Of a DNA stretch of 64,000 bases, positions 17,895 through 27,700 are shown one piece after another. Position 1 is the first letter of the stretch, and each line of letters starts with the position of its first letter. Below the pieces are notes generated by a model. The model worked only from the letters and a program-made list of their open reading frames with translations, was not told the origin of the DNA and did not search any database. Source of the stretch: RGIG8700 sp045648505 (GTDB lineage: Bacteria > Bacillota > Clostridia > RGIG6154); the NCBI GenBank assembly GCA_045648505.1, contig JAZROD010000032.1:3014-67013 (forward strand). The letters are read 5' to 3'. The translations under genes and the position numbers were made by a program.

Positions 17895-20800
17895 ATGAGA
17901 AAAATAATATCATTACTTTTGATACTTGTTTTAGTTTTTTCTGTTGCAGGACCTGCTTGTGCGCAGAAGAATATAGAAATTCATGTTTCCGTAAAGGGAA
18001 GCGATATAACAGGAAACGGAAGTATTGAGAAACCCTATGCTACCTTTGAAAAAGCAAAAGCAGCAGTAAATACTTTAAGAAAAGAAACAAAAGTAAATGC
18101 TCCTGTAGATGTAATTTTTCACGAGGGAACATATAGATTTACAAAAAGTGTAGATTTTACTGATGCAGATTCAGGAACTGCTTTATCACCTACAACCTAC
18201 AAAGGTGCAGAAGGTGAAAATGTAGTTTTTAAAGGTTCGGTTGAACTTGACCTTACTAAAATCAACCTTGTTCAGGATATGGATATTTTAAACAGACTTC
18301 CATTGGAGGCAAGGGGACAGGTTGGCTATTTCAATTTAAGAGAAATGGGAATATATGAAATTCAGCCAATGAGATTTTTCAATCAGTATACAGCCCCTAA
18401 CTATATTGGTTATGTTGATTTGTTTTTTAATGGAATGCAGCAACCTATAGCTCAGTGGCCTAACGGACAGAATGTTTATTCTGCCTACGAAAAGACAGTT
18501 AATGCAGGCGGCAGTGGAGAAAAAGGCGTTGGCGGTACCATAAAGCTTAAAGATTACAGACTTAAAAAATGGGTAACTGCTCCTGATATGGTGGTTGATA
18601 TTTTTGGCGGAAATGACTATGCAATGGATGCTAATCTTGGTGTTTCAAGTATAAACGCCGAAGAAAAAACAATGACCTTTAAAACAGGAACAGACCAGGG
18701 CTTAAACAGTGCAAAAAGTAAGAGATTCAAAGTTAAAAATCTCATTGAAGAGCTTGACAGACCCGGCGAGTGGTATATAGACAGAGAAAAACTTATTTTA
18801 TATTACTACCCTGAACAGAGTTTTGTGGATGGTTGTTTAGAACTTTCTCTTATGGAAGATAACTTGTTTGAGCTTAATAACCTTAAATACACAAACTTTG
18901 AAAATCTCACATTTTCACAGGTAAGAGGTGTTGTTTTCAGAGGTTATGACAGATGGGAAAACATAACAATTGATAATTGCAGATTTGAAAATATTGGCTC
19001 TTACGGACTTTGGCATTTTTCAAATGCTACAGCATCAATAGGACAGAACACAACTCAAGGCTCTCAGTTCAGAGAAAACGGCTGTCTTAACCTGACAATA
19101 AGAAACTGTTCTTTTGATACAATTGCAAGACCTGCAATCTCAATAAGACAGGCAGGCTCATTTAACAGAATTGAACCTGGTAACTGTATTATAGAAAATA
19201 ACTATTTCACAAATACACTTACAACATCCGGTGCAGGATATTCGGTATACTATGAAGGTATAGAAGGTGACGTTAGAAACAATCTTTTCCATAATGTTCA
19301 TTCAGCAATAAACTTTTTAGGTATTGATAATGAAATAAATAACAATGAAATTTATAACATTCAGAGATACGTAAGTGACGCGGGTGCTATCTATACAGGC
19401 AGAAACTACCTTATGAGAGATAACTATGTTTACAATAATTTCGTAAGAGATGTAAGCAATAAGGATCCGCATATGAATACAAATCATAACAGATTTGTGT
19501 ATTTAGATGATGCCCATGCAGGAATAACAGTACATAATAATATCTTTATCGGAAACGCCAGTGGTGGTGTTGCTGTAAACGGCGGTCAGGATAACCATGT
19601 TTATGACAATATCCTTGTAAATGTTGGTCATGCACTTATGATTAACTCATGGACTGCAGGTTATGCAGACAGAATTGCAAGAGAACAGTCAATGGGTAAC
19701 GATGCACTTAAAAATGAAAGCTGGAGCAGATTCCACGATAGAATTAGGCTTGGTTTATCAGAAAAATATTTAGGTCAGCCATCACTTAATACTGTTTATA
19801 ACAACATAATGATAAACGGTGAAGCAGAGGTTTCAAAAGAAAATGTGGAAATGTCTGATGTTCACGATAATATTATCGTAACAGAAGATGTTTTTGAAGA
19901 TTTTGAAAACGGAGATTTCAGAATTAAAGATGAAGAAATTATCAAAAAATTCCCTAACACTGTAACAAAAGAGAATTTCAATTACGATGATATAGGTCTT
20001 GATATAGATAAATTTATCGTGAACCCTATTGTTAAAAATGAATTTAAGCTTCTTTATCCTAAAAACGGTGCAGTGGGAATAGATAACAAAGAAATCACCT
20101 TCACATGGCAGAGAGCGAAGGCTGCAGACAGATACAGATTTGTTCTCGCAACGGACCCGGAACTTAAAAACAGAATAATAGACGAAACAGTTTATGAAAC
20201 AGCATACACAACAGATGTTATAACAGATAACAACACAAGCTATTACTGGAAGGTTTATGCTTATAATGATTCTCTCCGCTATTTTGGAGAATGGGAGAGC
20301 AAAGGTGTTGCATACAACTTTGTCACAACAAAAGAATTCAGCCTTGAAACCGATACTCTTGACACTTTGATTATGGCGGGTAAAAAGCTTCTTGAAGATG
20401 TTGTTGAAGGTGATGAAGTAGGACAATATATCAGAGGTTTCAGAGCAAATGTTGAAGAAAAAATTGCATTTGCAGAAGAAGTAGTTTCAGGTAAGAGAAG
20501 AATGTCTGTTTCTGCAGGTTCTGCTCTTATTAAAGAACTTGACGACCTTATTAACAACCAGGTTTATGTTAAAGGCGGATACTTTAATGTTCAGACAATG
20601 CTTGAGAATCCAGACAGATGGATTGTGAACGATGCTGCTAAACACAGAGTTAATGTTGAGGACGGAAAGATTAAGGTTACTGCTGACGAATTAAACAATA
20701 TGGCTCTCTTTGGCTATGAGGGTCTTAGTGCAGCATCAAAGAAAATAGTAGTTTGCTTTAAACTTAAGGTTGATTTCGGACCGGGAACAGGCAGTGACTG

Positions 20801-21662
20801 GCTTGCATTTGGTATGAGAGCACGCACAGCTGAACAATTATTTACCGGCGGAAATAACAACTATTTCATATTACTTAAAAAAGGCTTGCTTGAATATCAG
20901 AAGAATTCAGGTGGTGTTAATAAGCTTATAACATCTGTAGACAACGAAAAGATTGTCGACAATGAGTGGATGGAAATTCAGTTTGGTGTAATTGACCTTA
21001 ATGATATAGGTGTTTTAACTATCTGTAAAATCAATGGTGAGATAGCATATCAGGCAATAGATACTGAAAACGACAGAGTTATGGATAAGGGTACATTTAA
21101 CTTCAATATAACTCATAAGCTTGATGTTGAAATTGCTCCAAGTGAAACAACGGAATTTGACGATATAGATAAGCTTATTGCAGATTACACTCTTTCTATG
21201 ACAGAGGATAGCTGTAAGAAAATTGAAGAAATAGTTGGAAATGATACAACTATTCTTCAGATGAACAGTACAAAAGCATTTACCAATCATCAGCTTACAG
21301 ACATAAGCCAACCGGTTATTTTCCAGGGTGAAAGTGCTGTTATACCGGTTGAAACTGCAAAAAGTGTTCTTGGTGCGCAGATAACACTTAATGGCAACAA
21401 AATTAATGTTAACTATAATAACCATAATTTAGTCTTTGAAAATGGCAGCAGTGTCTACACAGTAGACGGAGCTTCAGAAAATTTAGGTTTTGTTGTTGAA
21501 AACAACAATCTCCCTCTCAGAGCTTTGGTTACGGGAAGTGGAATGTCGTTGTTCTATTACAACAGAGGTATGATTATGATTATGGAAAACAGTCTTATGA
21601 ATTATGCAAACTATGATAGTCTGCTTGATGCAGCTTCAAGAAGTTTGGATTTTTACAGATAG
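17895..21662 (+). CDS. Secreted GH141-like beta-helix protein
   Basis: A 1,255-residue exported protein. After a signal peptide (1-24) comes EIHVSVKGSDITGNGS followed by KPYATFEKAKAAV, the standard opening of GH141-type beta-helix enzymes. The helix runs to about residue 690 and includes the LDRPGEWYIDREKLILYYYP motif. A fibronectin-III-like domain lies at about 715-820, a helical FIVAR-like stretch at 825-890, a concanavalin-like beta domain at about 895-1085, and a copper-amine-oxidase N-terminal-like domain (AVIPVETAKSVLGAQITL onward) at about 1125-1255. The latter often mediates surface or polymer contact in Clostridia. Known GH141 enzymes cut fucosides in pectin RG-II or xylan; the substrate here is unknown. 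The HU-like gene follows 10 bases later. Confidence 0.82.
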   Translation: MRKIISLLLILVLVFSVAGPACAQKNIEIHVSVKGSDITGNGSIEKPYATFEKAKAAVNTLRKETKVNAPVDVIFHEGTYRFTKSVDFTDADSGTALSPTTYKGAEGENVVFKGSVELDLTKINLVQDMDILNRLPLEARGQVGYFNLREMGIYEIQPMRFFNQYTAPNYIGYVDLFFNGMQQPIAQWPNGQNVYSAYEKTVNAGGSGEKGVGGTIKLKDYRLKKWVTAPDMVVDIFGGNDYAMDANLGVSSINAEEKTMTFKTGTDQGLNSAKSKRFKVKNLIEELDRPGEWYIDREKLILYYYPEQSFVDGCLELSLMEDNLFELNNLKYTNFENLTFSQVRGVVFRGYDRWENITIDNCRFENIGSYGLWHFSNATASIGQNTTQGSQFRENGCLNLTIRNCSFDTIARPAISIRQAGSFNRIEPGNCIIENNYFTNTLTTSGAGYSVYYEGIEGDVRNNLFHNVHSAINFLGIDNEINNNEIYNIQRYVSDAGAIYTGRNYLMRDNYVYNNFVRDVSNKDPHMNTNHNRFVYLDDAHAGITVHNNIFIGNASGGVAVNGGQDNHVYDNILVNVGHALMINSWTAGYADRIAREQSMGNDALKNESWSRFHDRIRLGLSEKYLGQPSLNTVYNNIMINGEAEVSKENVEMSDVHDNIIVTEDVFEDFENGDFRIKDEEIIKKFPNTVTKENFNYDDIGLDIDKFIVNPIVKNEFKLLYPKNGAVGIDNKEITFTWQRAKAADRYRFVLATDPELKNRIIDETVYETAYTTDVITDNNTSYYWKVYAYNDSLRYFGEWESKGVAYNFVTTKEFSLETDTLDTLIMAGKKLLEDVVEGDEVGQYIRGFRANVEEKIAFAEEVVSGKRRMSVSAGSALIKELDDLINNQVYVKGGYFNVQTMLENPDRWIVNDAAKHRVNVEDGKIKVTADELNNMALFGYEGLSAASKKIVVCFKLKVDFGPGTGSDWLAFGMRARTAEQLFTGGNNNYFILLKKGLLEYQKNSGGVNKLITSVDNEKIVDNEWMEIQFGVIDLNDIGVLTICKINGEIAYQAIDTENDRVMDKGTFNFNITHKLDVEIAPSETTEFDDIDKLIADYTLSMTEDSCKKIEEIVGNDTTILQMNSTKAFTNHQLTDISQPVIFQGESAVIPVETAKSVLGAQITLNGNKINVNYNNHNLVFENGSSVYTVDGASENLGFVVENNNLPLRALVTGSGMSLFYYNRGMIMIMENSLMNYANYDSLLDAASRSLDFYR

Positions 21663-21672
21663 AGGTGCAGAA

Positions 21673-21948
21673 ATGAAATATAACGAACTTATAAAAAATA
21701 TTGCAGAAAAAGCAAATATGGATGAGGAAGCAACCAAAAATTGTCTGAATGTATTTTTAGATGAGGTTACTGATGCAATCAAAAAAGGTGAAGAAGTTCA
21801 ACTTTGGGGATTTGGTAAGTTTGAAAGAAGAAAATATAACGAAAGACAATGCTATAATCCCATAACAAAAGAAATAATAACGCTTCACGGTAGCTATGCT
21901 CCTGTGTTTAAAGCGGGTGTGAAGTTAAGAAAAAAAATTAACGAATAG
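21673..21948 (+). CDS. HU-family DNA-binding protein
   Basis: A 91-residue histone-like protein: helical dimerisation half MKYNELIKNIAEKANMDEEAT, then LWGFGKFERRKYNERQCYNPIT, the DNA-contacting beta arm, then a short C-terminal helix. The proline of the arm tip (NP) is conserved. HU proteins bend DNA and compact the nucleoid. The ATG at 21673 is chosen because GAGG lies just before it and the family length fits; an upstream in-frame ATG at 21604 would add residues inside the preceding gene. Its place within a surface-glycan operon is unusual, as housekeeping HU genes normally stand elsewhere. It could act as a local architectural regulator, which is inference. Confidence 0.9.
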   Translation: MKYNELIKNIAEKANMDEEATKNCLNVFLDEVTDAIKKGEEVQLWGFGKFERRKYNERQCYNPITKEIITLHGSYAPVFKAGVKLRKKINE

Positions 21949-21953
21949 TTTTG

Positions 21954-21985
21954 TTGAACCTCTTATCAGATTATAAGAGGTTCAA
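21954..21985 (+). terminator. Hairpin after the HU-like gene
   Basis: A perfect 13-bp stem (TTGAACCTCTTAT with its complement) closes a 6-base loop. It is followed only by TTTAAA rather than a long T run, so it is more likely a processing or partial attenuation site than a full stop. Confidence 0.6.
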
Positions 21986-22009
21986 TTTAAATGCGGGAGT
22001 AGTCAATTT

Positions 22010-23287
22010 ATGAAAACATTAAAAGTAAGCGAAAATAAGCATTGTTTGGTTTATGAAGATAATGAGCCTTTTTTCTGGTTGGCAGATACTGCATGGAATT
22101 TGTTCCACAAACTAAGCAGAGAAGATGCATTACTGTATCTTAATAACAGAGCTGAAAAAGGATTTAATGTAATTCAAGCTGTAATTCTTGGTGAACATGA
22201 TGGTCTTAATACAGTTAATGCGCATAACAGACTGCCACTTAAAGAAAATAATCCTGATATGCCTGATTTGGATGGACCGTACAGTTATTGGGAGCATGTT
22301 GACTATATAATTGGTTTGGCAGAAAAACTAAACCTTTATATGGCAATATTACCAACCTGGGGCGATAAATTCAATCTTAAATGGGGTATAGGACCGGTTG
22401 TATTTAATCCTGAAAATGCCTATATATATGGAAAATGGGTAGGAAACAGATACAAAAACAATAAAAATATTATTTGGGTTTTAGGTGGTGACAGACCACT
22501 TGAAAATGATACGCACCTTGAGATTATACAAGCGATGGCAAAAGGAATTAAAGAAGGTGATGAAGGTCAGCATCTGATAACCTTTCATCCTTTCGGGGAG
22601 CATTGTTCATCAGAATATGTTGGCAGTGAAGACTGGATTGATTTTAATATGTACCAGTCAGGACACGGAAAACTTAATTTTCCCAATTACGAAAAAATTT
22701 TTCAGGAATATAACAGTGAACCTGTTAAGCCTATTGTGGATGCAGAGCCAAGATACGAAGACCACCCAATAGGATTTAATCCTCAAAACGGTTATTACGA
22801 TGACTTTGATATTCGCCAGGCGGCTTACTGGGCAGTGTTTTCAGGAGCTTTTGGGCATACATACGGACATCACAGTATATGGAGTATGTGCACAAGTGGA
22901 GAAGATTATTTTATTATGGATTGGAAATCTGCACTTGACAGACCAGGTGCAGAACAAATGATACATTTGAAAAAACTTATTGAATCAAAAAATATAGTTG
23001 AAATGATGCCTGACCAAAGCATTATAGCAAAAAATTACGAAGGTGCGAATCATATGAGAGCAATAAGGGGAAGTGATTATGCTTTTGTATATTTTCCTTG
23101 CGGTCTTAAATGTGAAATAAATCTTGGAATTATCAGCGGAGAAGAAATTGAAGCAAATTGGTATAATCCAAGAACTGGCGAAATGCATAGAACAGGTAAT
23201 TTTAAAAACATCGGAAAGACAGTCTTTAAAGCTCCAACATCAGGCAGAGGATGTGACTGGGTTCTGGTGCTTGAAAGTGTTAAATAA
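22010..23287 (+). CDS. GH140-like glycoside hydrolase (DUF4038, apiosidase type)
   Basis: A 425-residue protein with no signal peptide. The N-terminal TIM barrel starts with the family phrase FFWLADTAWNLFHKLSREDA. IIWVLGGDRP holds a candidate catalytic aspartate and IVDAEPRYED a candidate glutamate. The C-terminal 85 residues form the small beta domain found after DUF4038 (annotated as putative collagen-binding), with EANWYNPRTGEM. GH140 enzymes such as BT1012 of Bacteroides release apiose from the pectin RG-II. Cytoplasmic placement suggests action on imported fragments. GGGAG lies 10 bases before the ATG. Family is quite sure; apioside specificity is inferred from homology only. Confidence 0.85.
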   Translation: MKTLKVSENKHCLVYEDNEPFFWLADTAWNLFHKLSREDALLYLNNRAEKGFNVIQAVILGEHDGLNTVNAHNRLPLKENNPDMPDLDGPYSYWEHVDYIIGLAEKLNLYMAILPTWGDKFNLKWGIGPVVFNPENAYIYGKWVGNRYKNNKNIIWVLGGDRPLENDTHLEIIQAMAKGIKEGDEGQHLITFHPFGEHCSSEYVGSEDWIDFNMYQSGHGKLNFPNYEKIFQEYNSEPVKPIVDAEPRYEDHPIGFNPQNGYYDDFDIRQAAYWAVFSGAFGHTYGHHSIWSMCTSGEDYFIMDWKSALDRPGAEQMIHLKKLIESKNIVEMMPDQSIIAKNYEGANHMRAIRGSDYAFVYFPCGLKCEINLGIISGEEIEANWYNPRTGEMHRTGNFKNIGKTVFKAPTSGRGCDWVLVLESVK

Positions 23288-23298
23288 CAGGAGGAAAA

Positions 23299-23829
23299 AT
23301 GGATACATATATAATACAGGGAATAGGTTTTGTTGGTATGACATTGGCGGTGATTTCTTTTCAGAAAAATACCAACAAAGGAATACTTTTGTTTCAAACC
23401 CTTACTTCGGCTGCTTTTGCCACTCAATTTATTTTGCTTGGTGCATATACAGGTGCGGTTATGAATATTTTGGGTGCTTTAAGAAATATTGTGTTTTACA
23501 ACAGAAAAAGTAAGTGGGCGTGTAAAGGCACATTTTACGCAATAATGTTGCTTTATGTTGTTTTAGGAATTATTACATATCAGAATTACTTCAGTATTTT
23601 GTCCATAGTAGGTATGCTGTTGTCAACAATAGGATTCTGGATTGTAAATCCTAAATACACGAGAAGGTTATCTCTGATAAGCTCGCCTTGCTTTTTAGTA
23701 TATAACTTTGCAAGCTCTTCTATTGCCGGAGTGCTGACAGAAGTGTTTGTTATTTCTTCTGTGTTAGTTGCAATGTATAAGTTTGATTATAAAAAATTAG
23801 GAGAAAAAAATGAAAAAGATACTATTTGA
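23299..23829 (+). CDS. YgjV-family inner membrane protein
   Basis: A 176-residue membrane protein with about five hydrophobic segments, and features of the YgjV family: an N-terminal GFVGMTLAVISFQKNTNKGIL, then ILGALRNIVFYNR and a C-terminal half with SLISSPCFLVYNF. The family has no settled function, although a role in small-molecule transport has been considered. It starts after a GGAGG site 11 bases past the GH140-like gene, and its end overlaps the nucleoside hydrolase gene by 20 bases, so the three are one transcription unit. It is the only multi-pass membrane protein in the operon and therefore the only local candidate for a permease, which is speculation. Confidence 0.82.
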   Translation: MDTYIIQGIGFVGMTLAVISFQKNTNKGILLFQTLTSAAFATQFILLGAYTGAVMNILGALRNIVFYNRKSKWACKGTFYAIMLLYVVLGIITYQNYFSILSIVGMLLSTIGFWIVNPKYTRRLSLISSPCFLVYNFASSSIAGVLTEVFVISSVLVAMYKFDYKKLGEKNEKDTI

Positions 23830-24703
23830 TACAGATATAGGAACAGATATTGACGATGCAGTATGTCTTGCATATTTATTGAAACAGCCTGAGTGTCAGT
23901 TGCTTGGCATAACAACCGTAGCAGGAGAAGCAGAAAAAAGGGCGATGCTTGCAAGTGTTCTTTGCAAAGTTGCAAAGAAAAATATTCCTATTTACCCAGG
24001 AATTGAAATGCCTCTTACGGGAAGACAGAAACATTCCGGTGCACCCCAGGCAAGAGCACTTGAAAACTGGGAACACGATACAAAGTTTGAAAATGGAAAA
24101 GCAATTGAGTTTATGAGAGAAACTATCCGCAATAATCCGGGGGAAGTTACCCTTCTTGCCGTAGGTCCGTTTACTAATATTGCAACTTTGTTTAAAACAG
24201 ACCCTGAAATTCCTGGACTTTTAAAAGAACTTGTGGTTATGGGCGGAGTTTTCACAGAAGAATTTATGAAAAGAAGAGATATGCGTCCTGAATGGAACGC
24301 AACCTGTGATCCTTTAGCAACAGAAATTGTATATAATACAATGATTAAATCCCACAAAACAGTAGGGCTTGATGTTACTGCACAAACAGCAATGGATAAG
24401 AATGAAGTTTTAAGAAAATTCAATTCAGAAATTTTAAAACCGGTTGTTGATTTTGCAGGTGTTTGGTTTGAAAAATACGACAAGATTTGTTTTAATGACC
24501 CTCTTGCAGCTGCGGTTATATTTGATGAAAAGATATGTGGATTTGATAAAGGAAATGTCAAGGTGGAAGTTGAAAACCAGGCATTGGAAGGAACAACTTG
24601 TTGGGAACCTGAAGAAAACGGGAAATTTGATGTTGCATTAAAGCTTGACAAAGAAAGGTTTTTTAAACATTACTTTGATATTGTTGGGGAGGAAAAACAG
24701 TGA
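23810..24703 (+). CDS. Nucleoside hydrolase-like protein
   Basis: A 297-residue cytoplasmic enzyme of the inosine-uridine nucleoside hydrolase family. The N-terminal DTDIGTDIDDA is the calcium- and ribose-binding signature, and GPFTNIATLF and FNDPLAAAV are the other conserved blocks. These enzymes cut the N-glycosidic bond of ribonucleosides to a base and ribose. In a glycan operon, related proteins may act on other furanosides, so the substrate is open. GGAG lies before the ATG within the end of the ygjV-like gene. The stop overlaps the GTG start of the next gene. Confidence 0.9.
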   Translation: MKKILFDTDIGTDIDDAVCLAYLLKQPECQLLGITTVAGEAEKRAMLASVLCKVAKKNIPIYPGIEMPLTGRQKHSGAPQARALENWEHDTKFENGKAIEFMRETIRNNPGEVTLLAVGPFTNIATLFKTDPEIPGLLKELVVMGGVFTEEFMKRRDMRPEWNATCDPLATEIVYNTMIKSHKTVGLDVTAQTAMDKNEVLRKFNSEILKPVVDFAGVWFEKYDKICFNDPLAAAVIFDEKICGFDKGNVKVEVENQALEGTTCWEPEENGKFDVALKLDKERFFKHYFDIVGEEKQ

Positions 24704-27700
24704 GAAAATTTATCTGTAGCCTTATACTCATATTGACTTTAATTCCAGGAATAATTAAAGCTACGCCAATTGATACTGTTACATATTACTATGTTGACGG
24801 AGCAAACGGCAATGACAGTAACAACGGTAAAACCGTTACAAGCGCATTCAAAACCATAAAGAAAGCAAAAGATACTGTCAGAACAATTAATAAAGGTATG
24901 AATGGCGATATAGTTGTTTATATAAAAGGCGGAACTTACTATCTTGGAGAAGAAAATGGTTCTTTAGTATTTAACCATGACGATTCCGGATATAACGGAC
25001 ATAAGGTTATGTATGCAAACTATAACGGAGAAAAGGTTTCTATTGTCGGAGGTAAAAGAATTACTGGCTGGACAAAAGATTCAGGTAATATCTATAAGGC
25101 GTATGTAGGAACAAACTTAAAATTTTATGAGTTGTTTGAGAATAATACACGCTCTGTTATGGCAAGAACTCCTAATGAGGGTTATTTCCAAATTGAAGCG
25201 CCTGTAAGCGGAAATCAAACACAGTTTCACTTTAAATCCGGTGATTTTGTAAGAAACACAAGTGATGATTATGCTGATTTGCAGGTGTCTGTTTTAACCG
25301 GAATAGACTATGGCACAAAAGTTATACCGGTTTCCTCAATTGACTGGAATAACAGAATTTTATCTTTATCTTACAGTATGAATGAAAATCTTACTGCAGG
25401 TAAGAGATATTTTTTAAGAGGTGCAAAATCTCTCCTTGATAATCCGGGAGAATTTTATCTGGATGAGTCAACAGGATATTTGTATTATTATCCAAGAGAG
25501 TTTCCGATTGAAAATCAGACTATTGTTATACCTACTATGTTAACTGCAATAAATCTGTCAGGTAACAGCAATAAGGATTTAGTTGAAAATCTTGAGTTCA
25601 GAGGACTTGATATTTCAGTTTCTAACTTCTCTAAGGCTTATGCTGATGGAGTTGGAAATGTAAGGTATGGTCTTGTTTCATTTACAAATGCCGCAAATAA
25701 CACTTTTATAGATTGTATAATCAGGAATTCGGGATATAGCGGTGTAACAATGAATACATATACACAGTACAATAAAATTATTGATTGTACTATAGAAAAT
25801 ACCGGTCATCATGGTATATACCTTATTGGAGAAGGTTTGGGGCTTGGAAATTATTCAAGTCCGGCAGAGTCATATCATAATAAATATAATGTTATATCCG
25901 GAAACAAAATTTCAAACACAGGTATAAATCTTGATGATGGCTCAGGTATAAGCATTTCTCAAAGTGGTGACAATGAGATTTCGTATAACCAAATCAGTAA
26001 CACAACTCGTTCAGGTATAAATCTTATGGGAAGAACATACTCAATGTTCAAAGACCAGACATATTACGGTGTTAAGGTTACATACGAAAATCACTGGGAT
26101 TTTCTTCATACAAGAAACAATGTTATAAAATTCAATGATATTTCAAATGCATTGACAAATACTCAGGATGGTGGCGGAATTTACTCATGGGGCACAGGCA
26201 AAGGAAATGTTTTTGATAACAACCGTATTCATGATTTTACATCACCCATAAGTGGCGGAGAAACCTTCGGAATATATTTTGATGATTATTCAGATTACAA
26301 CATTGCAAAAAACAATATTATTTACGGTGTAGGTGAGGGTTCTGGCGGAACATCTTGTCCTGTGTACATAAAAGGTGTTTATAATGTTTTTACAAATAAT
26401 ATTATTGCAGATAACAAGGCAAAGACAACTCACGACATAATTTTCAGAGCTTACGGTGGAGAGCCAAATCATCACGCTACAGTAACAAAAAATATAATTT
26501 ACAAAGAAGGCGGTCAGCATTACTACTACTTTTATGACTGGAGTGGTGATAAGGTTGAGCAGTCTGATTACAATACTTTTTACCATCCATCAGGTAGCGA
26601 CGGCGTTAAATTAAACGGTGCAAAAAACTGGGATTACTGGAAAACCGTGAACAATGGTATGTATGATAAAAATTCTATTATTGCCGACCCTTTATTTAAA
26701 GACAGAGCAAATCACGATTACACAGTATTGGAAGGTTCACCTGCACTAAACAGAGGCTTTGTAAATATTAATCAGCGAGAAATAGGAATATTTAAAAATG
26801 CAGAAAAAATTATTCAGGCTGAAAATTATGACAATATGATGGGTGTTTCTACAAGCGGAAATCTGTTAAATCTGTGTGATAATAACGATTGGGCATACTA
26901 CAAAAATATAGATTTTGGCAGCGGTGTTCATACATTTTATGCTAAACTTTCAACAGATGAGCAGTTTAACGGAGGTACTGTAGAATTAAGACTTGACAGT
27001 AAAACAGGACCGCTTGTGGGAAGTTTGGTAATTAGCAAGACTACTGAACAAATAGTAAAAACAACCGTAACAGGTGTTTCAGGAAAGCACGATTTGTACT
27101 TGGTGTTTAAAGGCAATACAGTTTGCAATCTGGATTGGTTTAACTTTGCAACAGTATATGTTTCTGATGCGTTAGAAGCTTTAAATTCAGCAAGTACAGA
27201 TGATATGGAAGAAATTATTTTAAATAGCGAAGGCTATCTGGGATTAGTGCTTGATAGCTACAAAACTTTATCGCCTGATGAAAAAAATATTGTTCATACG
27301 ACATTAAAAGAGCAAAAGTATACTACGGCTGAAGCAGTACAAGAAGCATTTAATCAGGTAATAGCCAGTATTAAGCCTGCATCAGTACCTGTTATTGTTA
27401 AACATCCTGAAAGTCTTACCAGAAACATAGGAGAGTCTGCAACCTTTTCGGTAATTGCAACAATCAACGGCAATGGGACATTGTCATATCAGTGGCAGAA
27501 GTCTACTGACAAAGGTAATACATGGACAGATATAGACGGTGCGACATCCTCAAGCTATACAATAGCTGAAATGAGTCAAAGCGACAATTTAACAAGGTAT
27601 AGATGTGTTGTGACAAACAGTGTAAACGATACGAAGGAAACAGTGATTTCAAATACTGCTGTTCTCAGTTTTAACACAAGCGAAGCATATCTTTTAACTG

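Noticed and set aside
19833..20426. 197-codon minus-strand frame
   Set aside because: Antisense to the beta-helix protein, with Cys/Phe/Ile-rich composition typical of antisense of AT-rich genes.
21604..21672. Upstream extension of the HU-like gene
   Set aside because: Overlaps the preceding gene in another frame; the ATG at 21673 has GAGG and gives the normal family N-terminus.
23992..24651. 219-codon minus-strand frame
   Set aside because: Fully opposite the nucleoside hydrolase, whose motifs are clear; no ribosome site.
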